Source of the DNA: Virgisporangium aurantiacum
GTDB taxonomy: Bacteria; Actinomycetota; Actinomycetes; Mycobacteriales; Micromonosporaceae
NCBI RefSeq assembly: GCF_016863635.1
Contig: NZ_BOPG01000065.1
Coordinates: 1-64,000, forward strand
Reading direction: 5' to 3'
DNA: 64,000 bases
How positions within the stretch are numbered: the stretch's first letter is position 1; each line of letters begins with the position of its first letter. Shown piece after piece: positions 1 to 8,095 of this stretch. The notes beneath the pieces are model-generated. The model was not told where the DNA came from. It was given only the letters and a program-made list of their open reading frames with translations, and did no database searches. Both the position numbers and the translations under genes were made by a program.

Positions 1-1
1 C

Positions 2-88
2 CACCACGCCAACCGCTACGCCGACACCATCCGCGCCAGCGGCAACCGGGTGGTCGTCGAGTCCGGCTTCGGCTGGAAGACCGCCTGA
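2..88 (+). CDS. C-terminal fragment of an unidentified protein (5' truncated by window edge)
   Basis: An open frame runs in from the left edge and encodes 28 residues ending SGFGWKTA before a TGA at 86-88. No family can be recognised from so short a tail. A 15-bp perfect stem-loop starts 35 bases downstream, which supports this being a genuine gene end rather than a chance frame. The true start lies outside the window. Confidence 0.45.
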   Translation, partial: HHANRYADTIRASGNRVVVESGFGWKTA

Positions 89-123
89 CCCAGCAGCACC
101 CCTGACCAAGCAGCACCCCGAAG

Positions 124-163
124 CCCCACCCCCGCGCGGAACCCCCGGCGCGCGGGGGTGGGG
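124..163 (+). terminator. Strong stem-loop, probable terminator of the truncated left-edge gene
   Basis: Arms 124-138 and 149-163 are exact reverse complements (15 bp, almost all G/C) around a 10-base loop. There is no U-tract, which is common for actinobacterial terminators. Its position directly after the left-edge gene fits a terminator; function is inferred. Confidence 0.7.
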
Positions 164-178
164 CCGCCCGTGTTTGCG

Positions 179-226
179 GATCTTGGACTCCGTGCGGGCC
201 TGTGGCACCTCGCGCAGTCCAAGATC
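179..226. repeat. Palindromic intergenic repeat, family 2 (GATCTTGGACTC arms), copy 1
   Basis: Inverted repeat with 11-bp exact arms (GATCTTGGACT at 179-189, its complement at 216-226). A close relative in the same orientation lies at 40675-40722, sharing the arms and the internal GCGGGCCTG segment. Both copies are intergenic and non-coding. Confidence 0.75.
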
Positions 227-292
227 TCGGAAGCGGCCGAGCGCCACGGGTCACCCGGATGGGGTCGGCCGGATGGGCGTGGCTTTTAGGAC

Positions 293-2557
293 TTGGCGCG
301 CCGTTTGTACTATAAGTTCTCCGTGGCGCTACAGCAGCCGACCGAGGTCGGCAGGGTGGTCCGCCCCATCCGGCGCCCGCGGCCCCGAGGTGGGGCGGAC
401 GTTCCAGCGGCGACGGCCGCCCACCCGCCCGCGACCGACGGATCCGCGCAGAACAGCAAGCGCTCACGCCGTCTCGGATGGGTTTTTGCTTTGAGCGCCG
501 GTGTGCCGTTGGCCGCGCTGTCCGCGATTCTGCCCGCGACCGCGGCCGTGCCGCTCACGCACGGAGTGCGGGGAGCGGCCGTCGTCGCGGCCGCGATCGC
601 GGTGGCGCGGCGCGGGAAGGCCTGGGCCCTGATCGTCGCGGCCTGCGCGGCCTGGGGAGCACTCGCGGCCGTGCCCGGGCCGAGCCTGCTCATGCTGCTG
701 CCCTACCCGTTGGTGGCGGCCGGGCTGGTGTGGCTCTCGCGGACCGGTGGGCCGGTGGCGCCGGGACTCCTCGTCGACGCCGCCGTGATCACCGGTGCGG
801 CGGCGATCGGTGGCTGGCTGATCGTGGTCGAGCCGGCCGGGGGGAGGCTCGGCACCGGGCTGGCGTACGTGGTGCTCGACCTTCTGCTGGTGGCGGCGGC
901 CTTGCGGCTGGTGGGGTTCGGCGGACGGCCGCCGCCCGCGCATCTCATGCTCACCGCGGCCGTGGCGGCGCTGGTCGGCGGCGACATCGTGCACGCGCTC
1001 GGATCGCCCGCGTTTCCGCTGCACACGCTCTGGACGGTGGGCGTTGCCGCCGCCGCCCTGCATCCGGCCAGTGCGCGCCGGCCGCGGGGACGGTCGGGGC
1101 CGGTGGCGGTGTCGCCGCGGCGGCTGGCGGTGTTCGCGGTGCTCGCGCTCGGGGTACCGGTGGCGCCGGCGCTGGTGCAGGACGCGCCGGCCACCGCCCT
1201 GGTGCCCGGGTTCCTCGGCGCCGGCGTGGCGCTGCTGCTCGTGGTGCGGCTGGCGATGCTGGCGTCGCTGGTGGGGAAGACCGCCGAGGCGCTGGCCTAC
1301 ACGCGCGCCCAGCGGGAGGCCCTGCGCGACGAGCTGGCCCACCGCGCCAACCACGATCCGCTGACCGGGCTGGCCAGCCGTGCCGCGCTCACCACCCGCC
1401 TCACCGGGCCGCAGCGGCACAGCAGCCTCGTGCTGTTCGACCTCGACGGCTTCGCCGAGATCAACGACGCGCACGGGCACGAGATCGGCGACGCGCTGCT
1501 GATCGAGGTGGCCGGCCGGTTGCGAACGAGTTTCAAGGGTTCCGTGCTCGCCCGCCTCAGCGGCGACGAGTTCGCGGTGCTGTGCCGGGGCGACGGCGAG
1601 GCGGCGGCCCGGCGGGCGCTCGCCGCCCTGCGGCCGGCCTACCGGATCGGCGGACGGGAACTGCACGTCACCGCGAGCGCCGGGATGGTGCGCATCTCCA
1701 CCGCGGCCGAGGCGCTGCGCGACGCCGACCTGGCCCTCGACGCGGCGAAGACCACCGGCCGCGACCGGCTGGTGCTCTTCCGGCCCGAGCTGAAGGAGGC
1801 GCTGCTGCGCCGGAGCACGCTCGCCGGCGCGCTCCGCCACGCGGTCACCCGTGGCGAGCTCGAACTGCACTACCAGCCGGTGGTCGAGCTGGCGACCGGG
1901 CGGATCGTCGCGGCCGAGGCGCTGATGCGGTGGCGGTACGCCGGCGAGTCGGTGCCGCCGCTGCACTTCGTGCCGCTGGCCGAGCAGACCGGGCTGATCG
2001 TCCCGATGGGGTGGTGGGCGCTGCGGGAGGCATGCGCGCAGGCGGCGCGGTGGTTTCCAACGGCGGTCACGGTCAACGTGAGTGCGCACCAGCTCCGCGA
2101 GGACGACTTCGCCGGCCGGGTGCTGGCGATCCTGAAGGCGGCGAAGGTGCCGGGCGAGGGTTTGATCATCGAGGTCACCGAGTCGGTGCTCATCACCGAC
2201 GCCGACGCGACCCGGGCCACCCTTGAGCGGCTGCGGTCGCACGGGGTCCGGGTGGCCGTCGACGACTTCGGGACCGGCTACTCGTCGCTGTCGTACCTGA
2301 TGTCGCTGCCGGTCGACGTGCTGAAACTCGACAAGGCGTTCGTGGCGCAGCGTCAGGACGCCATCACCGGCGCCGTCCTGAAACTGGCCGAGGTACTCGA
2401 TCTGGTGACGATCGCCGAGGGCGTCGAAGACGAGGATCAGGCCGGTGTGCTGGCCCGTCTCGGGTGCCCGTGGGCACAGGGTTACCTGTACTCGACCCCT
2501 GTCCCAGCGGCCGACATCGATGCGCTCCTCGCAGCCGACAAAACCCGTGCTCACTGA
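293..2557 (+). CDS. Membrane-bound GGDEF/EAL c-di-GMP turnover protein
   Basis: Bifunctional cyclic-di-GMP signalling protein of 754 residues if the ATG at 293 is used. Residues about 62-325 hold roughly eight hydrophobic segments, a membrane sensor or anchor. A GGDEF domain follows (about 345-490) whose signature reads SGDEF at 423-427, then an EAL domain (about 505-745) with EAL at 542-544, VNVSAHQL, EVTES, DDFGTGYSS starting at 657, KLDK, AEGVE and AQGYLYS. The EAL catalytic and metal-binding set looks complete, so phosphodiesterase activity is likely; the GGDEF half has Ser for the first Gly and no obvious RxxD inhibitory site, so cyclase activity is uncertain. The first 60 residues are Arg/Pro-rich with no clear Shine-Dalgarno at 293, so the start may be downstream (GTG at 323 or 356). 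Confidence 0.9.
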   Translation: MARRLYYKFSVALQQPTEVGRVVRPIRRPRPRGGADVPAATAAHPPATDGSAQNSKRSRRLGWVFALSAGVPLAALSAILPATAAVPLTHGVRGAAVVAAAIAVARRGKAWALIVAACAAWGALAAVPGPSLLMLLPYPLVAAGLVWLSRTGGPVAPGLLVDAAVITGAAAIGGWLIVVEPAGGRLGTGLAYVVLDLLLVAAALRLVGFGGRPPPAHLMLTAAVAALVGGDIVHALGSPAFPLHTLWTVGVAAAALHPASARRPRGRSGPVAVSPRRLAVFAVLALGVPVAPALVQDAPATALVPGFLGAGVALLLVVRLAMLASLVGKTAEALAYTRAQREALRDELAHRANHDPLTGLASRAALTTRLTGPQRHSSLVLFDLDGFAEINDAHGHEIGDALLIEVAGRLRTSFKGSVLARLSGDEFAVLCRGDGEAAARRALAALRPAYRIGGRELHVTASAGMVRISTAAEALRDADLALDAAKTTGRDRLVLFRPELKEALLRRSTLAGALRHAVTRGELELHYQPVVELATGRIVAAEALMRWRYAGESVPPLHFVPLAEQTGLIVPMGWWALREACAQAARWFPTAVTVNVSAHQLREDDFAGRVLAILKAAKVPGEGLIIEVTESVLITDADATRATLERLRSHGVRVAVDDFGTGYSSLSYLMSLPVDVLKLDKAFVAQRQDAITGAVLKLAEVLDLVTIAEGVEDEDQAGVLARLGCPWAQGYLYSTPVPAADIDALLAADKTRAH

Positions 2558-2642
2558 TTCGCACCGGCTGTGCGTCTCCCCCGCACCAATCCGGAGGTTG
2601 TCTAGGTGACGAAGTACACATGACGACTTCGGGAGGGGTGAC

Positions 2643-2876
2643 ATGGTGGTGCAGGAACTCGCGAGCATGCGGGCGGAAGCCCTGTTCGTGTCCGACGTGC
2701 AACGATCCGACCCGCTGACCGCCGACCTGGTGCGGGAAGCGGTGTCGCAGAACGTCCGCCGGTACGGCCCGCGCGGCCTCGCCGCCAGGGTCGCCGAGGA
2801 GTACGGCGAGCACCCCGAGTGCGCCGTCGGCCGCATGAGTTGGTGCCTGGGCACTGTGGAACTCGCTTACGCGTGA
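2643..2876 (+). CDS. Small conserved-type hypothetical protein (77 aa)
   Basis: A 77-residue soluble, mildly acidic protein with two Cys (ECAVGRMSWCLG). The ATG is preceded by a good Shine-Dalgarno (GGGAGGGG about 5 bases upstream). It lies just before the DNA ligase gene, whose earliest in-frame start (TTG) abuts this stop codon, so the two are probably co-transcribed. No named domain is recognised and no function is proposed. Confidence 0.75.
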   Translation: MVVQELASMRAEALFVSDVQRSDPLTADLVREAVSQNVRRYGPRGLAARVAEEYGEHPECAVGRMSWCLGTVELAYA

Positions 2877-2888
2877 TTGATTGGGTCC

Positions 2889-4415
2889 GTGCTGTTCGCG
2901 GACCTCGCGGCCACGTCGGCCGCGGTGGCGGCCACCTCCGGCCGCCTCGCCAAGATCGACCTGCTCGCCGCCTGCCTGCGCCGGCTGGCCACCGACACCG
3001 CGGATCCCCGCGGGCTCGCCGCCGGCGCCGCCTATCTCGCCGGTGAGCTGCTCCAACGCCAGACCGGCGTCGGTTACGCCAGTCTCCGCGACCTGCCGGC
3101 ACCGGCCGAGGTCCCGACCCTCACCGTCGAGTCCGTCGACCAGAAGATCGGCGCGATGTCCGTCGTGGCCGGGCGCGGATCGCAAGCCGAGCGCCGCCGT
3201 TTACTTCAAGATCTTTTTGTGACGGCCACAGCGCCGGAACAGCGCCATCTTGTCGGTCTGCTGAGTGGCGAGCTACGCCAGGGCGCCCAGGCCGGGCTGC
3301 TCGCCGACGCGATCGCCCGGGCCGCCTCCCTTCCCGTCGCGGTGATCCGCCGCGCGCTGCTGCTCAGCGGGTCCCTCACCGAGGTCGCGGCCGTCGCCCT
3401 GGCCGGCGGTTCGTTGGACGACTTCAGCCTCACCGTCGGCCGCCCGCTCGCACCGATGCTCGCCTCCAGCGCACCCGACGTCGCCGCCGCCCTGGAGGCG
3501 GTGGGCCTGCCGGCCGTCGCCGACGTGAAACTCGACGGCATCCGGGTGCAGGTGCACCGCGACGGCGATGAGATCGCAGTGTTCAGCCGCAGCCTCGACG
3601 ACATCACCGCCCGGGTGCCGGGGGTGGTGTCGGTGGTGCGCTCGTTGCCCGTACGCACCGTGGTGCTCGACGGCGAGGCGCTGGGCGTCGGCCCGGACGG
3701 GCGTCCGCTCCCGTTCCAGGAGACGTCGAGCCGCGCCGCCCGCCGCGACGGGGCGATGCCCGTGCAGCCGTACTTCTTCGACGTGCTCCACCTCGACGGC
3801 GCCGACCTGCTCGACGCGCCGCTCACCGACCGGTGGGCCGCCCTGTCCGCGCTCGTTCCCGCGTCGTCGCTGGTGGGGCACTTCGTCGTGTCGTCGCCGG
3901 AGGAGGCCGACGCGGCGTGGCAGTCGGCGCTGGCCGCCGGCCACGAGGGGCTGGTGGTCAAGTCCTCCTCCGCGCCGTACGACGTGGGCCGCCGCGGCGC
4001 GGCCTGGGTGAAGGTCAAGCCCCGGCACACCCTCGACCTGGTGATCCTCGGCGTGGAGTGGGGGAGCGGCCGCCGCAAGGGCTGGCTGTCGAACCTGCAC
4101 CTCGGCGCCCGCGACCCGGCCACCGGCGGCTTCGTGATGCTCGGCAAGACGTTCAAGGGCCTCACCGACGAGATGCTCCGCTGGCAGACCGAGAAGCTGC
4201 TGTCGCTCGCCACCGAGAAGGGCGACTGGGTGGTGAAGGTGCGGCCGGAACTGGTAGCCGAAATCGCGTTCGACGGGGTGCAGCGCTCGTCCCGCTATCC
4301 GGGCGGGGTGGCACTCCGCTTCGCGCGGGTGGTGCGCTACCGCGACGACAAGACCGCCGCCGAAGCCGACACCATCGACCAGGTCAAAGAGCTGGCGACC
4401 TGGCTTACCGCATAG
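2889..4415 (+). CDS. ligB: ATP-dependent DNA ligase (LigB type)
   Basis: ATP-dependent polydeoxyribonucleotide ligase of about 508 residues. The nucleotidyltransferase motif KLDGIR places the adenylated Lys near residue 214; downstream motifs include LDGEALG, EGLVVKS and WVKVKPRH, followed by an OB-fold region. The N-terminal 200 residues are the helical DNA-binding domain of archaeal/actinobacterial LigB-type ligases. GTG at 2889 gives the family-like N-terminus LFADLAATSAAVA; a TTG at 2877 directly after the preceding stop is the alternative. Probably a repair ligase, since the replicative NAD+-dependent LigA is a different family. An AT-rich island near 3201 contains a TTA Leu codon. The 3' end overlaps the convergent next gene by 11 bases. 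Confidence 0.92.
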   Translation: MLFADLAATSAAVAATSGRLAKIDLLAACLRRLATDTADPRGLAAGAAYLAGELLQRQTGVGYASLRDLPAPAEVPTLTVESVDQKIGAMSVVAGRGSQAERRRLLQDLFVTATAPEQRHLVGLLSGELRQGAQAGLLADAIARAASLPVAVIRRALLLSGSLTEVAAVALAGGSLDDFSLTVGRPLAPMLASSAPDVAAALEAVGLPAVADVKLDGIRVQVHRDGDEIAVFSRSLDDITARVPGVVSVVRSLPVRTVVLDGEALGVGPDGRPLPFQETSSRAARRDGAMPVQPYFFDVLHLDGADLLDAPLTDRWAALSALVPASSLVGHFVVSSPEEADAAWQSALAAGHEGLVVKSSSAPYDVGRRGAAWVKVKPRHTLDLVILGVEWGSGRRKGWLSNLHLGARDPATGGFVMLGKTFKGLTDEMLRWQTEKLLSLATEKGDWVVKVRPELVAEIAFDGVQRSSRYPGGVALRFARVVRYRDDKTAAEADTIDQVKELATWLTA

Positions 4416-5100
4416 CCATGGCGCGGGCGTAGTTGACCTGGTTGTGGACGTGCTGGGCCTGTGCCTGGTTGTAGACCGGGATCCGCGCCACGTAGGTGAA
4501 CGGGCCGTTGGTGACCGTCACCGCGATGGTGCCGTTCAGCACGGTCTCCTTCGCCAGCAGGAACAGCAGGCTGAAGATCGTGAGGATGCAGAAGCCGACG
4601 ATCGCCAGGACGATCGCCCAGGTGGGGGTCTTCTGGGTGGAGATCCACTGATCCTGCGCCGTCCACTGCGACCCGTGCAGCGGGCAGCCGCCGACCGGGG
4701 TGTGCACCATCGTGGTGGTGACGGCGATCTCGCCGATCTGGCACAACGGCTGCTCGCCCATGCCCGGCCCGGGGCCGCTGACCGGCACCATCGCGCCGCT
4801 CACCGGCGCGCCCGTGTTGTACTGCGGCCCGCTGACCGGCGCGTAGGGCTGGCCGTACTGGGGGCCGCTCACCGGCTGGCCGAAGGCGGGTCCGCTCACC
4901 GGCTGGCCGTACTGGGGCTGGCCGGGTGGCGGGCCAGGCTGGGCGGGCGGGTACGGCCCGGGCACCGCCGGCGGCGGGTACTGGGGGCCGGGATTCGGCG
5001 GGCCGCTGGCGGGCGGACCGCTCATCGGCGGACCCCCGTATCCCGGTTGGCCCGACCACGGCTGGTCAGGCTGCTGCTGGTGTGCCCCGTGCTCCGCCAT
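4405..5100 (-). CDS. Proline-rich single-span membrane protein, hypothetical
   Basis: About 231 residues. The N-terminal half is low-complexity Pro/Gly/Gln/Tyr with repeated blocks of the form PVSGPQYGQP. Then comes a short folded segment and one strong membrane helix (IVLAIVGFCILTIFSLLFLLA), with a C-terminal tail of about 50 residues. The ATG at 5100 gives MAEHGAHQQQ; no Shine-Dalgarno precedes it, while a TAGCAT hexamer sits about 8 bases upstream, so a leaderless transcript is possible. No enzymatic domain is seen; proline-rich tails of this kind are common in actinobacterial envelope proteins. Confidence 0.75.
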   Translation of the reverse strand: MAEHGAHQQQPDQPWSGQPGYGGPPMSGPPASGPPNPGPQYPPPAVPGPYPPAQPGPPPGQPQYGQPVSGPAFGQPVSGPQYGQPYAPVSGPQYNTGAPVSGAMVPVSGPGPGMGEQPLCQIGEIAVTTTMVHTPVGGCPLHGSQWTAQDQWISTQKTPTWAIVLAIVGFCILTIFSLLFLLAKETVLNGTIAVTVTNGPFTYVARIPVYNQAQAQHVHNQVNYARAMAMR

Positions 5101-5135
5101 GGAACGGATGCTATCGGTAGCCACCCGCCGACGGA

Positions 5136-5897
5136 TCAGCCGGCGGGTGCCGATTCCCGGTCGAAGTCCCTTTCGGCCGGTTCCGGCCGGTTCTCGCGGA
5201 CCTGCCGGCGCACCAGGTAGACGTACCCCACCACGGTGAGCGCGGCGAACGCCCACCACTGCAACGCGTACCCGCCGTTCTGCAGCGTCCCCTCGTACTC
5301 CACCTCGATCGGCCGGAGCCCCTCCTGCTCGATCGACACGTAGCCGCCCAGCACCGGATACGGCAGCTCACCCGCGAGGAGCGCCGGGTTGATGCGGCGC
5401 ACCTGGAGGCGGCCGCCGGTGCGCTCGACCGTGCCGAGCCGGCGTTCGGGCAGGCGCACCGCGCCGGTCACCGTGACGTCGCCGCTGGGCGCGGCCGGGT
5501 AGTCGGGGACGGTCGCCGCGTCGACGCCCGCCGCCACCCACCCGCGGTCGACCAGCAGGGCCGTGCCGTCGGGCAGCACCAATGGCGTGATCACCTCGAA
5601 GCCCACCTGGCCGTCGACGGTGCGGCCGCGGGCCAGGATCTCGTTGGCGGAGTCGTAGCGGCCGGTGGCCGTCACCTTCGTGTACCGCTGCGCCTTGCCG
5701 GGGGCCCGCCCCGTTACCAGCACGTTCGTCACCGGGACGGGCGCGGCGGTGGCCGCCGCGTCGATGCGGTCGTTGATCGCGGTCTTCTGGTGGTACCGGT
5801 CGAGCTGCCAGTTGCCCAGGCCCACCATCACCACGGCGAGCCCGGCCATCAGCGCGGCGAGGCCCAGCCACCGACGCGTGAGCAGGAACCGGTACAC
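5136..5897 (-). CDS. SURF1-family protein (cytochrome oxidase biogenesis)
   Basis: 253 residues with the SURF1 topology: an N-terminal membrane helix (about 11-32), an extracytoplasmic domain, and a second helix near the C-terminus (WWAFAALTVVGYVYLVRR). Family hallmarks include GNWQLDR after the first helix, RTVDGQVGFEVITPL and VDRGWV. SURF1 proteins assist heme a insertion into aa3-type cytochrome c oxidase; that role is from the family. The start is a GTG at 5897. It is divergent from the cobB-like gene, with a perfect 16-bp palindrome in the 92-base gap. Confidence 0.9.
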   Translation of the reverse strand: MYRFLLTRRWLGLAALMAGLAVVMVGLGNWQLDRYHQKTAINDRIDAAATAAPVPVTNVLVTGRAPGKAQRYTKVTATGRYDSANEILARGRTVDGQVGFEVITPLVLPDGTALLVDRGWVAAGVDAATVPDYPAAPSGDVTVTGAVRLPERRLGTVERTGGRLQVRRINPALLAGELPYPVLGGYVSIEQEGLRPIEVEYEGTLQNGGYALQWWAFAALTVVGYVYLVRRQVRENRPEPAERDFDRESAPAG

Positions 5898-5947
5898 GGT
5901 GCAACTCTAATGAGGCTCACGCATGGTTGTTCCGTCGCGGTATCGTG

Positions 5948-5963
5948 CGCGACGTACGTCGCG
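5948..5963. promoter_or_regulatory. Perfect 16-bp palindrome between divergent SURF1 and cobB-like genes
   Basis: CGCGACGTACGTCGCG is an exact palindrome 27 bases before the cobB-like ATG and about 50 bases upstream of the SURF1 start. Its position between divergent genes suits a repressor operator. No regulator can be named. Confidence 0.45.
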
Positions 5964-5989
5964 ACCGTGCTCGGGAGGCTTGACGGGGT

Positions 5990-8095
5990 ATGAGCTCGAT
6001 TCCGCGAATCGTGATCAGCGCACCCTCCTCGGGGCACGGCAAGACCGCCGTGTCGGTCGGGGTGCTCGCCGCGCTGGCGGCGCGTGGGCTGCGGCCGGCC
6101 GGGTTCAAGATCGGTCCGGACTACGTCGACGCGGCCTACCTGGGGCTCGCGGCCGGGCGTCCGGGTCGCAACCTCGACCCGCGCATGGTCGGCTCGCACC
6201 GCATCGCGCCGCTGTTCGCGCACGGCGCCAACGGCAGCGACGTGGCGATCGTCGAGGGGACGATGGGCCTCTACGACGGGCTCACCAGCCGCACCGACAG
6301 CGAGTCCACGGCGCAGATCGCGGGCCTGCTGCGGGCGCCGGTGATCCTGGTGGTCGACGTGGCCGCGATGGGCCAGTCGGCCGCCGCGCTCGTGCACGGC
6401 TTCCGCACCTACGACGAGCTGCTCTGGCTCGGCGGGGTGGTGCTCACCCGCACGATCTCCAGCCGGCACGAGCACCTGCTGCGCGAGTCGCTCGCCGACA
6501 TCGGCGTCCCCGTGCTGGGCGCGCTGCGTCGCCGCGACCTGGCCGCGCTCGGCGCCGGCGGGGCCGCGCTGCCGCCGCGCGAGCACGGGCTCGCGCCGGC
6601 GGCCCACAAGAATTTGGACGCGCTGCGCGGCATCCGCCGGCTCGGCGAGCTGATCGCGGGCGCGGTCGACCTGGAGCGGGTGCTGATGCTGGCCCGGTCG
6701 GCGCCGCGGTTGGCGACCGACGCGTGGTCGCCCGCCGACGCGGTGGCGCTCGACGAGCCGACCGGCGACGTCTTCGCGCCCTACGGAACCGGCCACCGGC
6801 CGGTGATCGCGGTGGCGGCGGCCTACGGCTACGCCGAGACGCCCGAACTGCTCGCGGCCGCAGGCGCCGAGGTCGTGCACATCGACCCGCTGCGCGACGA
6901 GCGGCTTCCCGACCGCATCGACGCGCTGGTGATCCCGGGCGGGCTGCCCGAGGCGTACACCGACCAGTTGTCGGCCAACACCCGACTGCGCGGCGACGTG
7001 CTGGCGCTGGCCCGCACCGGTCGCCCGATCATCGCCGAGGGCGCCGGCATGGTGTGGCTGGGCCGGGAGGTCGACGGCCTGCCGATGTGCGGAGTGATCG
7101 ACGCGACCGCGCACACCTCCGACCGCTACGTGGTCGGCTACCGCGAGGCGTCCGCGGTCATGGCGTCCGTCGTGCACGGGCGCGGCGACTCGGTGACGGG
7201 GCACAAGCTGCACCGCACGAACGTCACGCCGCGGGCCGGTGGCCGGCCGGCCTGGGTCTGGGCCGGTGGGCATCCGGAGGGCTTCATCGAGGGCGCGGTG
7301 CACACGTCGTACCTGTCGCTGCACTGGGCGGGCGTGCCGCGGATGGCGTCCCGGTTGGTGAGCGCCGCGGGCGCGCTGTCGGCGGCCTACTCGCCGCCCC
7401 AGCTGCCGACGTCGGCGTCGGTGTCGCAGAGCTGGCCGCTGCCGACCGCGGGTACGTACAAGTCCCCGGCCGCGTCGGTAACGCCGGCGCTGCCCCCGCC
7501 GTACGTCACCGACGGCGAAGACCTGCCGCCCCTGGAGCCGTGGGCGCCGGAGATCCCGCCCCGTGTGGAGCCGGGAGTGTCGAGCCCACCGGCCTTCGGC
7601 ACGGCGACCGTGCCGGCGTCGGCGATCCCGGCATCGGCGATCCCGGCATCGGGCGTGCCGGCATCGGGCGTGCCGGCGGGCCCGGTGTCCGCGGACGCCG
7701 CGCCGGCCGACCCCGTGCCGGCGGCCTCCGTCTCCCCGGCCCCGTTGACGGCGGGTTCGGTGCCCACCCACGACCCGGAGCCGCACCCGGGTGACACGGG
7801 CGGGTGGCCGAAGCTCCCCACGCAGCTCGGCAACAAGCAAACGGACGAACCGGCGTCGGTACCGGTGTCCGCGACCCCCGGTTCGGCGGATCCGGTCTCG
7901 GCGACACCGGTATCGGCCGCGCCAACCCCGGCGGCGCCGACCCGGGACGACGCGAACGCGCCGGAGCCGACGTCGCCGGCGGCAGCGGAAGAGGTTTCCG
8001 CCGCGCGGGACGGGGAAGACGACCCGGGCAAGCCGTCCGGGGGCGATCAGCCCGGCGGTCCCCGGACCCGGCCGGCCGGCGTGGAGGCTGTCTGA
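5990..8095 (+). CDS. cobB: Cobyrinate a,c-diamide synthase-like protein with nucleophile Cys replaced and a long low-complexity tail
   Basis: The first 450 residues match CobB/CbiA: an N-terminal ATP-binding domain (P-loop SAPSSGHGKT, residues 10-19; KIGPDYVD; NLDPRMV) and a C-terminal class I glutamine amidotransferase-like domain. The motif expected as AECxGLxYL reads AEGAGMVWL, with Gly351 in place of the catalytic Cys, while the GHKLHR and HW elements remain. Glutaminase activity is therefore doubtful; free ammonia or a different substrate is possible. Residues about 455-701 are an Ala/Pro/Ser/Val-rich tail with 15-bp tandem repeats and no domain. ATG at 5990 has a GGGAGG upstream. The gene overlaps the next by one base. 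No other corrin-pathway gene is adjacent except the SUMT fusion 2.8 kb downstream. Confidence 0.82.
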   Translation: MSSIPRIVISAPSSGHGKTAVSVGVLAALAARGLRPAGFKIGPDYVDAAYLGLAAGRPGRNLDPRMVGSHRIAPLFAHGANGSDVAIVEGTMGLYDGLTSRTDSESTAQIAGLLRAPVILVVDVAAMGQSAAALVHGFRTYDELLWLGGVVLTRTISSRHEHLLRESLADIGVPVLGALRRRDLAALGAGGAALPPREHGLAPAAHKNLDALRGIRRLGELIAGAVDLERVLMLARSAPRLATDAWSPADAVALDEPTGDVFAPYGTGHRPVIAVAAAYGYAETPELLAAAGAEVVHIDPLRDERLPDRIDALVIPGGLPEAYTDQLSANTRLRGDVLALARTGRPIIAEGAGMVWLGREVDGLPMCGVIDATAHTSDRYVVGYREASAVMASVVHGRGDSVTGHKLHRTNVTPRAGGRPAWVWAGGHPEGFIEGAVHTSYLSLHWAGVPRMASRLVSAAGALSAAYSPPQLPTSASVSQSWPLPTAGTYKSPAASVTPALPPPYVTDGEDLPPLEPWAPEIPPRVEPGVSSPPAFGTATVPASAIPASAIPASGVPASGVPAGPVSADAAPADPVPAASVSPAPLTAGSVPTHDPEPHPGDTGGWPKLPTQLGNKQTDEPASVPVSATPGSADPVSATPVSAAPTPAAPTRDDANAPEPTSPAAAEEVSAARDGEDDPGKPSGGDQPGGPRTRPAGVEAV
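7616..7675 (+). repeat. Four tandem 15-bp units in the cobB-like tail
   Basis: Four consecutive 15-base units encode ASAIP, ASAIP, ASGVP, ASGVP. The last two are identical and the first two differ at one base. This is in-frame length-variable sequence inside a disordered tail. Confidence 0.8.

Noticed and set aside
2610..2631. Small CGAAGT/ACTTCG dyad before the 77-residue gene
   Set aside because: Six-base arms with a 10-base loop occur by chance; no functional context.
464..2854. 796-codon open frame on the minus strand opposite the GGDEF/EAL gene
   Set aside because: Composition is Arg/His/Gln-rich with no domain; it mirrors the codon bias of the plus-strand gene, which has clear catalytic motifs.
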